Origin: GWF2-50-93 sp049297395
GTDB lineage: Bacteria > Verrucomicrobiota > Lentisphaeria > Victivallales > GWF2-50-93
Reading direction: 5' to 3'
DNA: 64,000 bases
NCBI GenBank assembly: GCA_049297395.1
Contig: JBAQUG010000497.1
Coordinates: 1 to 64,000 of the forward strand
Shown here: positions 54,401 to 62,329 of the stretch, piece after piece
Position numbering within the stretch: position 1 is the first letter of the stretch
Layout: each line of letters begins with the position of its first letter
Translations under genes and position numbers: made by a program
The notes under the pieces: generated by a model
What the model saw: the letters and a program-made list of their open reading frames with translations, nothing else
Databases searched by the model: none
Told to the model about the DNA's origin: nothing

Positions 54401-56498
54401 CACGCGCCGTTCCGGTTAGGAAGTCGAAGCGCTGGCGGAATCTTTTCGGATCTCCCGCCTTGCCGGGAACCTTCATGCCCGTATCCTTTTCAAACTGCGC
54501 AACTGTCCAGTCGTCATATCCCCAGTTCAGGCTGGGCAGGGCGTTCCATCCCTGCCACTGCCAGGAGAGCATGAGGCGCGTAGAAATTCCCGCGAATGAT
54601 TCGCAGTCACCGAGGCGGTCGGCTAGTTCGCCAAAGACGGAAATGTACATGTCCTGGATTTTAGGATGCAGGGCGTTGTAGCCGGCGGCCTTCCACCCGA
54701 ACGAAGTCCCGCCATCGCGGTTACGGATGATGTATTCCTCGGCAGTCGGCGCAATATGCAGTATCGATTCCTTCTTTCCATCATTTTCCTTTTCTTCATT
54801 CCATACGCCCATGATGTGCTTGTCAAACCAGGCCTGTCCGCTGAGATGGAATTCCGCGACATATTTGCCGTGGTATTTTTCGGCCATCAGCGCGACCACC
54901 CTTGTCATGTCGTACGATTCGCTGAAATATCCGTCGAGTATCTTGCTGGGATAGGCGTTGTACTGGTAGACGTTCGCGGTCGGGAACATCAGGTTGGCGC
55001 CGAGATACCTGTTCCATTGGCCCCAGCGGTCGAGAGTGGTCAGATGTTCAATGAGCCCTGCTGGTCCTTCTCCCGCCTTTGCGCCGAAGAAGCGCATCCA
55101 TCTGGGTCCCTCCTCGAAATAGAATCCCATGACGCGGCCGCTGGCAGGACCTGATGGACCGTCTGGCAGCGCGGAGTCGACCCTGTCGATCTGTATCTTT
55201 GCGGCGGCCGCCCTGTATCCAGGCACCAGGTTCAGGACCGCGACTACGATTCCTTCTTTCTTAAGAGGATAGAAAAACGCCTCGTGGGTCAGCAGGGAAT
55301 TTGTCAGAGGATATTGGTCTCCGGTTTCCACGCCACCGGTCAAAGTGATGCCATTTCTGCCATCGGCGCCATCGTTGGTCCAGAATCCCATGCTGCGCCG
55401 CTCGTCGTCGGGATAAGTGACTCTCAAACGGTAAAGATGGTCCGTGTCCGGCAGGTCAAACTTATAGGAGAATCCATCGGTAGCCCAGTGATCCGACGTT
55501 CCTTTCCCAGACGATTCACGGTACTTGCCAAATGGCGATTCGACAATTCTGCTTTCGCCGTCCTTTTCAAAAAATGTCTTGTCCTTTTCGACGGACTTTC
55601 CGTTGATGGTCTGGTTCACGCAGTCGATTTCAACAACCGTAGAAGTCTTTAGTTCGGCGGCCGGCGCCGGCGGATTCTTCGTGTCGATCACGATGAACAT
55701 CCCGGCCTTGAGATCGGCGGGCCGTGAAAGTTTCTCCCCGGACTTGATGAGGAGCTGGAAGACTCCCTGCTGTGGGAACTCTATTTCAACTTCCTTTGAG
55801 ATCGGTTCGGCGCTTACGGGGAACTCCACTGTTCCGCATGGAGTGATCTCCTTGGTGTTCTCATTGCGGACGACGAGATCGTAGGATGCAGGGACCGTGG
55901 TTCCGCCGGAAAACGAAATCCTGATCTTTGTGCCGGCGCGGACGACGTTGTGGCCGACACCGGTTGCGCGGATGCAGCCTGCAGCTTCACCGTCCGTGCT
56001 TCTAAGCTCCCACTTGCTCGGCAGTGCTCCTGGAAAGCCCAGGCGGCGGATCCGGAGGGTATGCTTCCCTTCCTTTAGATAGAGGTTGGCCTCCTTCCAC
56101 CAGGTGCCTTTTTCCCCTTTCCGGGATGCCAGGTCACTGTCTTCCTTATGCGAATATGTCAGGAGGAAAAGAATCCTGCCATCGAGGTAGATATCCCGGC
56201 TCCAGCCTGAGACGCCGTCTTTCTCCATCAGTTCGAACCAGCCGGATTTGGCGATAGTGAAATCATATTCGACCCAGCCGCCGGCGCCAAGGATGGTTCC
56301 CGCAACCTTCTGATCCTCCATCGACGAGATCCAGCCCTTCACTCCTGGCTTGAGCAATGCTGCAGGCCATTCCAGTTCCGAACGGTCATAGCTCCAGACA
56401 TCGCGGGTGATGACAGGTTTTGTCTCAGCACCCTGAGGGTATACGGCAGATGCTGAAAGGAACACTGATGCAGCGATCATCAACGCTTTTTTTATCAT
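51426..56498 (-). CDS. Giant secreted fusion: A-type protein joined to an NHL beta-propeller
   Basis: The largest protein here, with 1690 residues. The signal peptide (MIKKALMIAASVFLSASAVYP) is nearly that of protein B. Residues 30-1085 follow the plan of A and B: sandwich (SGWFELMEKDGVSGW), Ig-like part (GMFIVIDTKN), second sandwich (YRLRVTYPDDERRSMG), and central domain (EFHLSGQAWFDKHI, LHPKIQDMYISVFGEL, LNWGYDDWTVAQFEKDTGM). A helical linker follows (about 1000-1080). Instead of the two C-terminal modules it then continues from about 1090 into a 600-residue NHL propeller (IIGDVRGRLSTITDL to VADVGNQRIVKFMIK), related to the separate NHL protein next to A. The start lies one base after the stop of GH29 protein E, so the two are coupled. 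It is the last gene of its operon. The catalytic role is unassigned. Confidence 0.78.
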   Translation of the reverse strand: MIKKALMIAASVFLSASAVYPQGAETKPVITRDVWSYDRSELEWPAALLKPGVKGWISSMEDQKVAGTILGAGGWVEYDFTIAKSGWFELMEKDGVSGWSRDIYLDGRILFLLTYSHKEDSDLASRKGEKGTWWKEANLYLKEGKHTLRIRRLGFPGALPSKWELRSTDGEAAGCIRATGVGHNVVRAGTKIRISFSGGTTVPASYDLVVRNENTKEITPCGTVEFPVSAEPISKEVEIEFPQQGVFQLLIKSGEKLSRPADLKAGMFIVIDTKNPPAPAAELKTSTVVEIDCVNQTINGKSVEKDKTFFEKDGESRIVESPFGKYRESSGKGTSDHWATDGFSYKFDLPDTDHLYRLRVTYPDDERRSMGFWTNDGADGRNGITLTGGVETGDQYPLTNSLLTHEAFFYPLKKEGIVVAVLNLVPGYRAAAAKIQIDRVDSALPDGPSGPASGRVMGFYFEEGPRWMRFFGAKAGEGPAGLIEHLTTLDRWGQWNRYLGANLMFPTANVYQYNAYPSKILDGYFSESYDMTRVVALMAEKYHGKYVAEFHLSGQAWFDKHIMGVWNEEKENDGKKESILHIAPTAEEYIIRNRDGGTSFGWKAAGYNALHPKIQDMYISVFGELADRLGDCESFAGISTRLMLSWQWQGWNALPSLNWGYDDWTVAQFEKDTGMKVPGKAGDPKRFRQRFDFLTGTAREKWIGWRCDKIFNYHCRLRDRIRQAKPDAKLFLNYFGPDPKEAYSQDILGQMREIGMDYRRYAAEDGFVIVQGGGYGRRYSTPVGDAKKSDPLYAEDVKTVARLGDRGFSIYTDYYEVNDNLDWEKLGGKKGYCAFDCSSPSGINERELYAIAMADSDTSFFVNGGNGWMFGTPPVLSPFLREFRALPALKFIPFEKARDPVAVWTREVKKEEADKLKISPGFYFYAVNRLPKNVKVELSTANASKVVPAAGGEPLTLKDGKALSFELEPFMLRSFRAEGGNVSIKNCSVEVPPEISAKLLPMITFAKDLLNDLRYRRTAPELSEPDAREAMRLLNESIRAYGEGRFWQAKGNLERSSLVRVYDINGRFPSGLLERKIPHGFTDVKDAPKVDFLGLQSIIGDVRGRLSTITDLAYDTESNLWAASHEQVMLFDRDGNYLKCLSLNLAHTPDEGDPRWAQLANPRYLDTWSLRLTPDKRLAAMSWHTQPALYETNTGRLLRLEWGYGFPVPGMRSSLLAIDKWGNPYLTCPEPADMKGVYKFREDGTMSFDYSVNGTPSNKLADTTASGGAVDAKDNIYLVSADGIKVFSSSGKEIESLTSDEFKKLGKLAVFPDGSKMLATNSDGTAILCFDRGSDAKFAKSWSFNLPAKATALAISPDLGIAIGFQQETNGVVAREYFILRNGLEARRDLIPGLSSMQTQSLKGTTQLKVNGGKIYYLAHNKLMRLTPGTPDTIEIAYDPGLPNADIQSFALAPDGSIYLASNFGFYSNSRGMNVYRCAKTATGWDKPKMLNGDKPLFDNWSYSPTDLEVESDGRLILRLDDPEVKAGGPTVTIFRYSPDDGKREKLIHLGGTLPWGDYGLHLGTDGKIFIAGGGTRSVTCLSQKAEIIWQDKFDPHQGHGSTPFRQPIGITTDSSGHVWLTEPARNNFVCLDSKGKFLKSYGKFGTLDDRDGMSFRQPTGIAAIKDAKGIEWLYVADVGNQRIVKFMIK

Positions 56499-56499
56499 A

Positions 56500-58734
56500 T
56501 CACCGGGCTTTCATCTTTATGTCTTCCATGTCGTTTATCCGGCATGTGAACCAGTTGGCACAGCTGCCGCGATGACATTTGACGAGGAGGATATTGCTTC
56601 CTTTCCTGAGGTGTATTTCCGCCGGGCCGGGCTTCCATCCGTTGAACTGCGAACCGTCCTCGGCCATGGCCGAAGCTGGACGGCATCCGGCGAGGGGACT
56701 GCCATTGATCCAGGCTTTCGCCCACCAGTCGCAGCCGATAAGAAGGAGAGCCTTGCATTCCTTTGAGCTTATAATTTCCGTCCTGGCATAGCATACCCCG
56801 CTGTGCCTGGAACCGCAGCGGTATGGAAAGTCGACACCAATGTCCGAATGTTCGCCTTCGCGAAGCTTGGAATGCTGCCACCTGACTTTATCTTTTCCAA
56901 TTCCCTGATAGGATTTTTTCAAGTCGAATTCCTTCTCCGGGGGGAAAACCGTGGACATTGCCTTGCGAACTTCGCAGACAGGAGCCTGCGGCCCGAATGC
57001 CGTGGGGAACGGTCCGATGGTCAACCAGTTCTCTGAAGGAATGGGTTTCCAATGGGGCGTGACTTTCAGAGCGTAGATTCCGAGTTTCTCAATTGATTTT
57101 ATCAACAGCCTGTGATGTCCATGTGAAAGGTGCTTGTTCTCCAGGATTACAGTATCAGGGCATCCTCCGTAACGCAGGAGGCCCACAGGTTTCATCAGAT
57201 CACCGTCAAGACGTATCTCAATGGAAGATGCTTTTTTCGTGATCAGTCCGACGGCTATGTCGTAGACCCCGTCCGCCGGCACTGCAATATTCAAAATTGG
57301 AAACAGGCTTTCCGGCAATGAAAAAACAGTCCGTCCAGTCCAGCCCGGACACCATTTGGACGAGTCGGAGCCGACAAGGGTTCTGGAATTTTGGATGAGA
57401 ATTTTAAGCGGCCTCCCCTCTATGACAGGAGGTTCGGGCGGTGAAAAACGGTCGCTGTCCTGGCCGAGTACCGGAGCCTCCCCCTTTTTCATGCGGATAC
57501 CGTTCCTGGCATGGCCTAGCGTATCGGCGGGGATGCCGAAAGTCTTTGATTTAATGGAAAGAACCTCAGGTAGATTGTCATGGGAGATCTTAGGCAGGCC
57601 GCCAACATCTATTGTCATGTCCGATTCCGTTTTTATTTTCAGTTCTGAATAGCCTTCCAGGATGCAGGCTTCGAAATTCCTGGAATTGAGACCTTCCAGC
57701 CGGATGTTTTTTCCTGTGTTTCTGGAAATGAAGAAGAAGGCCTTCTGTCCTTTTGATGTTACCGGACCACAGGCGTGGTTGGCTTCGCTGTATGCGGTGC
57801 GCTGCGTGCCGTAAATGGCGTCGCCGTTTGTCTTGAGCCATTTCCCTATTGTCTCGAGTCGTTTTGTAAATTCGGGCTGGATCGTGCCATCGGCCTTTGG
57901 GCCGACATTGAGGAGGAGGTTTCCTTCAAAGCGTGCCGCGTAGATGAGGCAGTCAATTACTTCCTGCGGGGATTTGAAATTCCTGTCCGAAGGGTTGTAT
58001 CCCCAGCTTTGATTGAGGGTCATGCATGCCTCCCAGCGCTGTCCGGCCGCCGGTGCGGTGACGTGCTGCTCTGGCGTGATGAAATCCTCATGAAGACCCG
58101 AGCGATCATTGATCAATATGTCGGGCTGTAGACGGCGGACCATTGCATTCAGCTCCCTGGAGCGCCAGTATTTCGCCTGCATTTTGTCGTCCTGCATCCC
58201 CGGTACGACTGCGCCGTCATACCAGAGCATGTCTATCCTGCCGTAATTGCCCATGATTTCACGGACCTGTGCATGGGATTCCTTCACCATTGCCGCCCAG
58301 CCCTTGGGATCGGCTGTGGGTCCAGTAAGGATTGCAGGCCATTGCCAGCTCATGACAGAATGATACAGTCCGATCCGGAGCCCGGCCCTGCGGCATGCGT
58401 CGACGAATTCCCTCACGAAGTCGCGTCCCGCCGCAGTTTTTACGGAATTGTAGTCGCTCACCTTGCTGTCATACATTGCGAATCCGTCATGATGCCTGGT
58501 AGTGAATACCATGTACTTCGCACCGGCCCTTACTGCGAGATCCGCCCATTCTTCGGCATTGAACTTATCGGGGGGATTGAACTGTTCTGTGAGCCTGTTG
58601 TATTCCGGCTTCGGGATCTTCTCCTTGAACATCACCCATTCCCCGCGCCCCCATATCGAGTAGATCCCCCAGTGTACGAATATTCCGAATTTTGCTTCAT
58701 TGAACCAAGACTGTCCCGTCTTTCGATTTTCCAT
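56500..58734 (-). CDS. Alpha-L-fucosidase, GH29, with C-terminal modules (E)
   Basis: The protein has 744 residues. The GH29 barrel (1-345) shows WFNEAKFGIFVHWGIYS, FTTRHHDGFAMYDSKVSDYN (77-96), DMLWYDG with likely nucleophile Asp173, and NLLLNVGPKADGTI near 275. A sandwich domain follows, then two modules: ADGVYDIAVGLITKKAS and, from 572, IGPFP, FPPEKEFDL, GCDWWAKAWINGSP, LRKGSNILLVKCH and SCANWFTCRIND. The same tandem pair ends proteins A, B, C and D. There is no signal peptide, unlike the other module carriers, so either this copy stays inside or it leaves by another route. It lies between a pseudopilin (upstream) and the 1690-aa fusion (one base downstream). Confidence 0.9.
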   Translation of the reverse strand: MENRKTGQSWFNEAKFGIFVHWGIYSIWGRGEWVMFKEKIPKPEYNRLTEQFNPPDKFNAEEWADLAVRAGAKYMVFTTRHHDGFAMYDSKVSDYNSVKTAAGRDFVREFVDACRRAGLRIGLYHSVMSWQWPAILTGPTADPKGWAAMVKESHAQVREIMGNYGRIDMLWYDGAVVPGMQDDKMQAKYWRSRELNAMVRRLQPDILINDRSGLHEDFITPEQHVTAPAAGQRWEACMTLNQSWGYNPSDRNFKSPQEVIDCLIYAARFEGNLLLNVGPKADGTIQPEFTKRLETIGKWLKTNGDAIYGTQRTAYSEANHACGPVTSKGQKAFFFISRNTGKNIRLEGLNSRNFEACILEGYSELKIKTESDMTIDVGGLPKISHDNLPEVLSIKSKTFGIPADTLGHARNGIRMKKGEAPVLGQDSDRFSPPEPPVIEGRPLKILIQNSRTLVGSDSSKWCPGWTGRTVFSLPESLFPILNIAVPADGVYDIAVGLITKKASSIEIRLDGDLMKPVGLLRYGGCPDTVILENKHLSHGHHRLLIKSIEKLGIYALKVTPHWKPIPSENWLTIGPFPTAFGPQAPVCEVRKAMSTVFPPEKEFDLKKSYQGIGKDKVRWQHSKLREGEHSDIGVDFPYRCGSRHSGVCYARTEIISSKECKALLLIGCDWWAKAWINGSPLAGCRPASAMAEDGSQFNGWKPGPAEIHLRKGSNILLVKCHRGSCANWFTCRINDMEDIKMKAR

Positions 58735-58765
58735 GTCTGATTATTCTATCCTTTTCATTAAGATA

Positions 58766-59491
58766 TTAAAATTCCGCTGCACCTGCATCTTTTATAAGCC
58801 ATTTCGACGCCTGGGGAAATGGATACGCTTCTGGTAGGCCAGGAAACACACTGGCTCCAAGAGCCTGGGCATGACCGTCAAAGAAAAGGGTGTTGCTTCT
58901 GCCTCCGAACCATACGCCGTTTGATGCCTGCCTGCCGCCGTGACGAAGTGAAATATTGCCGGTAATGTAGAACTCCGTCCACTTGAGACGAAGCTGGCCT
59001 GCGTCATTGCTGTCCATGAAATTGATTTTGGAGCTTGGCGATTTGAACTCCGAGAGCTTGCAGGTTATTCCAAGGTTGGGGGAATCATCATTGCTGTTGA
59101 CGTGTGCATTCTGCCCCCAGGAAGGATGGTTTCCGTTGAAAATCCCGGTCGGATTGTTCGGGCACACGAGAAAAATCCCCGCAGGCTGCTTGTCCATCGG
59201 TTTGCAGCTCTTGGAGGAGTCGAAGCCCAGGTATTCGGCGATCCTGACATATTCAGTGCAGCCCGCCTGGCTGTAAGGAAGGGGAACGTCTTTCCTGTCG
59301 GCAATATATTCGTTCCAGTCCATTATATACATTGCCTCAGCCGCGCCAACCGACTTGAGCTTGTTGATGCAGTCGATCTGCTTGGCCAGTTCCTTTGCAT
59401 TCTTCAGCGCGGGCAGCAGCATCGCCGCAAGGATTGCGATGATCGCAATAACCACAAGCAATTCGATCAGTGTGAACAGATGATTTTTCAT
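58766..59491 (-). CDS. Pseudopilin, H-X9-DG family
   Basis: The ATG at 59491 has AAGGTG five bases upstream and gives 241 residues with a very short leader (MKNHL|FTLIELLVVIAIIAIL). A 5' extension to 59563 is possible but not needed. The mature part has ALKNAKELAKQIDCINKLKS, CPNNPTGIFNGNHPSWG and a C-terminal LRHGGRQ ... LFFDGHAQAL block. It is the full-length paralogue of the truncated pseudopilin at 34859-35470. It is the first gene of the operon with GH29 protein E and the 1690-aa fusion, behind a TTGACA-17-TATACT promoter. Confidence 0.88.
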   Translation of the reverse strand: MKNHLFTLIELLVVIAIIAILAAMLLPALKNAKELAKQIDCINKLKSVGAAEAMYIMDWNEYIADRKDVPLPYSQAGCTEYVRIAEYLGFDSSKSCKPMDKQPAGIFLVCPNNPTGIFNGNHPSWGQNAHVNSNDDSPNLGITCKLSEFKSPSSKINFMDSNDAGQLRLKWTEFYITGNISLRHGGRQASNGVWFGGRSNTLFFDGHAQALGASVFPGLPEAYPFPQASKWLIKDAGAAEF

Positions 59492-59602
59492 GGCAGCACC
59501 TTGCACGTTTATTATACTCCTTTGCCCTGTCGGAAAACTGCCATCGTGCCCGGATGGATTCAAAACCTGAACCTGCCGCTGCCCGGCTGCGATGACAATG
59601 GC

Positions 59603-59631
59603 AGTATATCACTATATCATAAACATGTCAA
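59603..59631 (-). promoter_or_regulatory. Sigma-70 promoter of the pseudopilin-GH29-fusion operon
   Basis: On the minus strand TTGACA (59626-59631) and TATACT (59603-59608) are 17 bases apart with an extended -10 TG. The spacer reads TATGATATAGTGA, very like CATGATACATTGA in the promoter at 35531-35559. The shared spacer could be a common operator. Confidence 0.72.
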
Positions 59632-59667
59632 GATCCATGCATGGATTTGTTATCAATTATCCGTGCG

Positions 59668-62256
59668 TCATAGGGTAAAGCGCAGTTCCTCCCCGGCTTG
59701 GACAGTCATGCTTTTCTTTAGCAGGATACGGTCTTCTTTGATGATTGAGAACTCCACCGTCCCGTTCCGGTATTCGAGTTTCTCCGGAATAGAGGGAAGC
59801 TGCAGTTCCTGGATTTTCAGCGTGCCGTATCTGACTGATATGCTTGCATGCTTTTCAGCCTGGATGTATTCACCCCATGCCGAACCCAGACTCCAGAAAC
59901 ATCTGAACCCGGAACCCGCCACAACGGGAAGGAAACCGAGAAAGCCACGCGTCATATCATATTTGAAGCCGCTGAAGGCGTTGATCAGGGCATATGACGC
60001 CATGCTCCTGGCGTAATTGCTGCCGCATTCGAACTCGTTCCAAGGATTGCGCCGCCGTCCGTCATACCGCTTCCGGATCGACTCGACCACCTGCATTCCT
60101 TCATCCATCATACCGTTCATGATCATATGGCAGGCTGCCGCCCACTCGAACCCGTGCATCGTCTCGCTGGCGTAGGGTATCGGAATGATCGGTTTTCCCT
60201 TTTGATCCGGCCATGTGCAGATCTGCATTCCCTGCTCGTCGTTGACGCTGTAATTGCGCCATTGGTTGACGATGCCGCGCATGGAAGTCCTGAAATTGTA
60301 TTTGAACAGGGACTGCAATGTCTTTTTTGTCTTTCCCGGGTCGAGGATTTCCCCCAGGCCGTAGAGGGAGGCGTACCATTGCGGAAGATGCATGTCGATC
60401 TGGCATCCGTTCCCGATCTGGTATTTGATTTTTCCATGTTCGTTGTCCCAGTATATCTCTGCGGCAAGGTCTTTGCCGTTATGGGAAAAGGTCTTGAGCA
60501 TATCGCGATCATCAAGGGAGATCTTTTGGAAGTAGTATTCGCCGTTGAACAAATGCTGGTCGGTCCATGCCTTTCCCCTGGCGAAGATGGAACGGCACTC
60601 GGATGCGAATTCCGGCTCCTCCAGTGCATCGGCCATGCCTGCTGCAGCCTTCAGCGCTCCGAGATAATGTCCGTTGAGCCATGCGTTCGGGCCGAACAGT
60701 TCCATGTCCAGCGTATGATGCTGACGCCCGTCAATCACTCCCTTCCTTTCCGGATCCCAGCGGTCGTAGTTCCTGCTGCTCCATGCATACTGCAGTGATT
60801 TCTTCACGGCGGGCCAGTGCTGCCTCAGCCAGCCGGTATCCCCTGAGATTTTCCAGTCGCGCCAGGTTTTCATGATGTCGCCGAACTGGCCATCGACACA
60901 CGGACGGCGGAATTCGGCCGTCGCTTTTATTCCGAGCGGCAGCATGATGCGGAAATGGCAGGCGCCATCTTCATCAATGCTGTATTTATAATGCGCCGAG
61001 CGCATTGAACGCTCCAACGACGGGAAGAGGAATGGCAGCGCCTGTGCGTAATTCCATACATGGGTGCATGAGCCTTCGCAGGAGCCGGCATGGGAGGCGA
61101 CACCCTCCCAGCCGTAAAAAGTGCCATCCTCAAGGCGCAGGCATGTCGGACTTTTCAAAATTGAAAGATTGGCTGAAATACCGTCCAGCGCCGATTCCGG
61201 AAGCGTCGATGCAAAAAGCGTGTCATGGAAAAGCCGGGTGTCATGGCGGAGCATGGTATAGGACTCCATCGCATAGCGTCCGCTGTCCGCAGAATCGTTC
61301 CACCGTGTGGCGTACCAGTTTTTCCAGCGGTTGGGAATACTGTTTGCCGCCGCCATTTCATCGGCGTTGGAGTTCCAGTCGTTCCTGCGGTTCGGGACGT
61401 TCCAGGAAATGACAAACCTGACGGTGCGGCTTTCGCCGGGGACCAGACGGAAATGAGCTGCAATCAGCCCGGTATTGCGGTTGCCTGCACCTGATTTGTA
61501 ATTGCGGTTGAGGAATCTTCCAGGAGCGGTGAAGTCGTTCCAGAACACCTCCAGATCATCAAACCATCCGCCGTGGAACCAGTATTCCTGGAAGCTTGTC
61601 TCCGGCGCGTCGGTGCTCAAGGTGAGATCCCCGTAGTCGAATCCGGACTTGTCGCCTCCGTGTTCCAGTACCAGCTGTTTGACGCCTCCCGATTCCGAAT
61701 AGCGGTTGAAGGCAGTCTGTGTCTTGAACGGATTCGCCAGCACTCCGGCCACGGTATAATCGATTTCATCCTTGCCTGTATTGGACAAAGTCACTTCGAA
61801 GCAGGCCGCCGGCAGGCTTGAATTCACATCGTCGCCGGGAATGAAGGGGCTCCACGCGCATAATTCTGCCTTGCCGGGGAAGTCCTGATCCTCCAATTCA
61901 ATCCAGGCGAACGGATATTCGCCTTTGAATGCGTGCTCGCGGAAATGAGGCATGCCGCAAAGGGTCTCACGGGCGGCGCCCCATCCGTAACCCTCATAAG
62001 TATTCTGCGCCAAATTGCTGTAGTGCCCGGTATAGGGCGGCTGCAGGTCGCCCTGCAGGATGCGTGTATCAATGACTGCGCCGTTTTTCTCCGCCTTGAC
62101 CGCAAAATGGCTCATGCCGTTGAGGCTGCCCTTGTTCGAGCAGTTGAATATCTCCCAGTCCAGCAGGCGACCGTTTCCTCCAAGGCCTATGCATCCGCTG
62201 CCGATTCCGCCCAGGGGGAAGGAAATCTGGCTTGTCTTCTCTCCACGGTAGATCAT
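59668..62256 (-). CDS. GH116-like beta-glycosidase (GBA2-type)
   Basis: The 862-residue protein opens with the GH116 N-terminal domain (FPLGGIGSGCIGLGGNGRLL). It then has an (alpha/alpha)6 toroid: CEGSCTHVWNYAQALPFLFP near 395, HHTLDMELFGPNAW near 515 (the Asp probably matches the acid/base of the family), ASETMHGFEWAAACHMIMNG near 690, and RNPWNEFECGSNYARSMASY near 745. GH116 members hydrolyse beta-glucosides, beta-xylosides and related bonds. The nucleophile Glu is not assigned with confidence. There is no signal peptide. AGGAG lies nine bases before the ATG. It is divergent from the AraC regulator, 73 bases away, which probably controls it. Confidence 0.85.
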   Translation of the reverse strand: MIYRGEKTSQISFPLGGIGSGCIGLGGNGRLLDWEIFNCSNKGSLNGMSHFAVKAEKNGAVIDTRILQGDLQPPYTGHYSNLAQNTYEGYGWGAARETLCGMPHFREHAFKGEYPFAWIELEDQDFPGKAELCAWSPFIPGDDVNSSLPAACFEVTLSNTGKDEIDYTVAGVLANPFKTQTAFNRYSESGGVKQLVLEHGGDKSGFDYGDLTLSTDAPETSFQEYWFHGGWFDDLEVFWNDFTAPGRFLNRNYKSGAGNRNTGLIAAHFRLVPGESRTVRFVISWNVPNRRNDWNSNADEMAAANSIPNRWKNWYATRWNDSADSGRYAMESYTMLRHDTRLFHDTLFASTLPESALDGISANLSILKSPTCLRLEDGTFYGWEGVASHAGSCEGSCTHVWNYAQALPFLFPSLERSMRSAHYKYSIDEDGACHFRIMLPLGIKATAEFRRPCVDGQFGDIMKTWRDWKISGDTGWLRQHWPAVKKSLQYAWSSRNYDRWDPERKGVIDGRQHHTLDMELFGPNAWLNGHYLGALKAAAGMADALEEPEFASECRSIFARGKAWTDQHLFNGEYYFQKISLDDRDMLKTFSHNGKDLAAEIYWDNEHGKIKYQIGNGCQIDMHLPQWYASLYGLGEILDPGKTKKTLQSLFKYNFRTSMRGIVNQWRNYSVNDEQGMQICTWPDQKGKPIIPIPYASETMHGFEWAAACHMIMNGMMDEGMQVVESIRKRYDGRRRNPWNEFECGSNYARSMASYALINAFSGFKYDMTRGFLGFLPVVAGSGFRCFWSLGSAWGEYIQAEKHASISVRYGTLKIQELQLPSIPEKLEYRNGTVEFSIIKEDRILLKKSMTVQAGEELRFTL

Positions 62257-62329
62257 AATGCTGCTCCTGTTTTGATGTTTATATATTCCGGATATACATT
62301 ATGGATATTATAAATGATGCCATTGGCAA
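62257..62329. promoter_or_regulatory. Divergent control region of GH116 and AraC genes
   Basis: This short AT-rich stretch contains an inverted repeat around CCGG (ATAT-TCCGG-ATAT, near 62283-62295), two GGATAT repeats, and a TATAAT on the minus strand. No full promoter with a good -35 is evident. AraC-type sites are usually direct repeats, so the GGATAT pair (about 62290 and 62303) is the better operator candidate. Confidence 0.4.
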
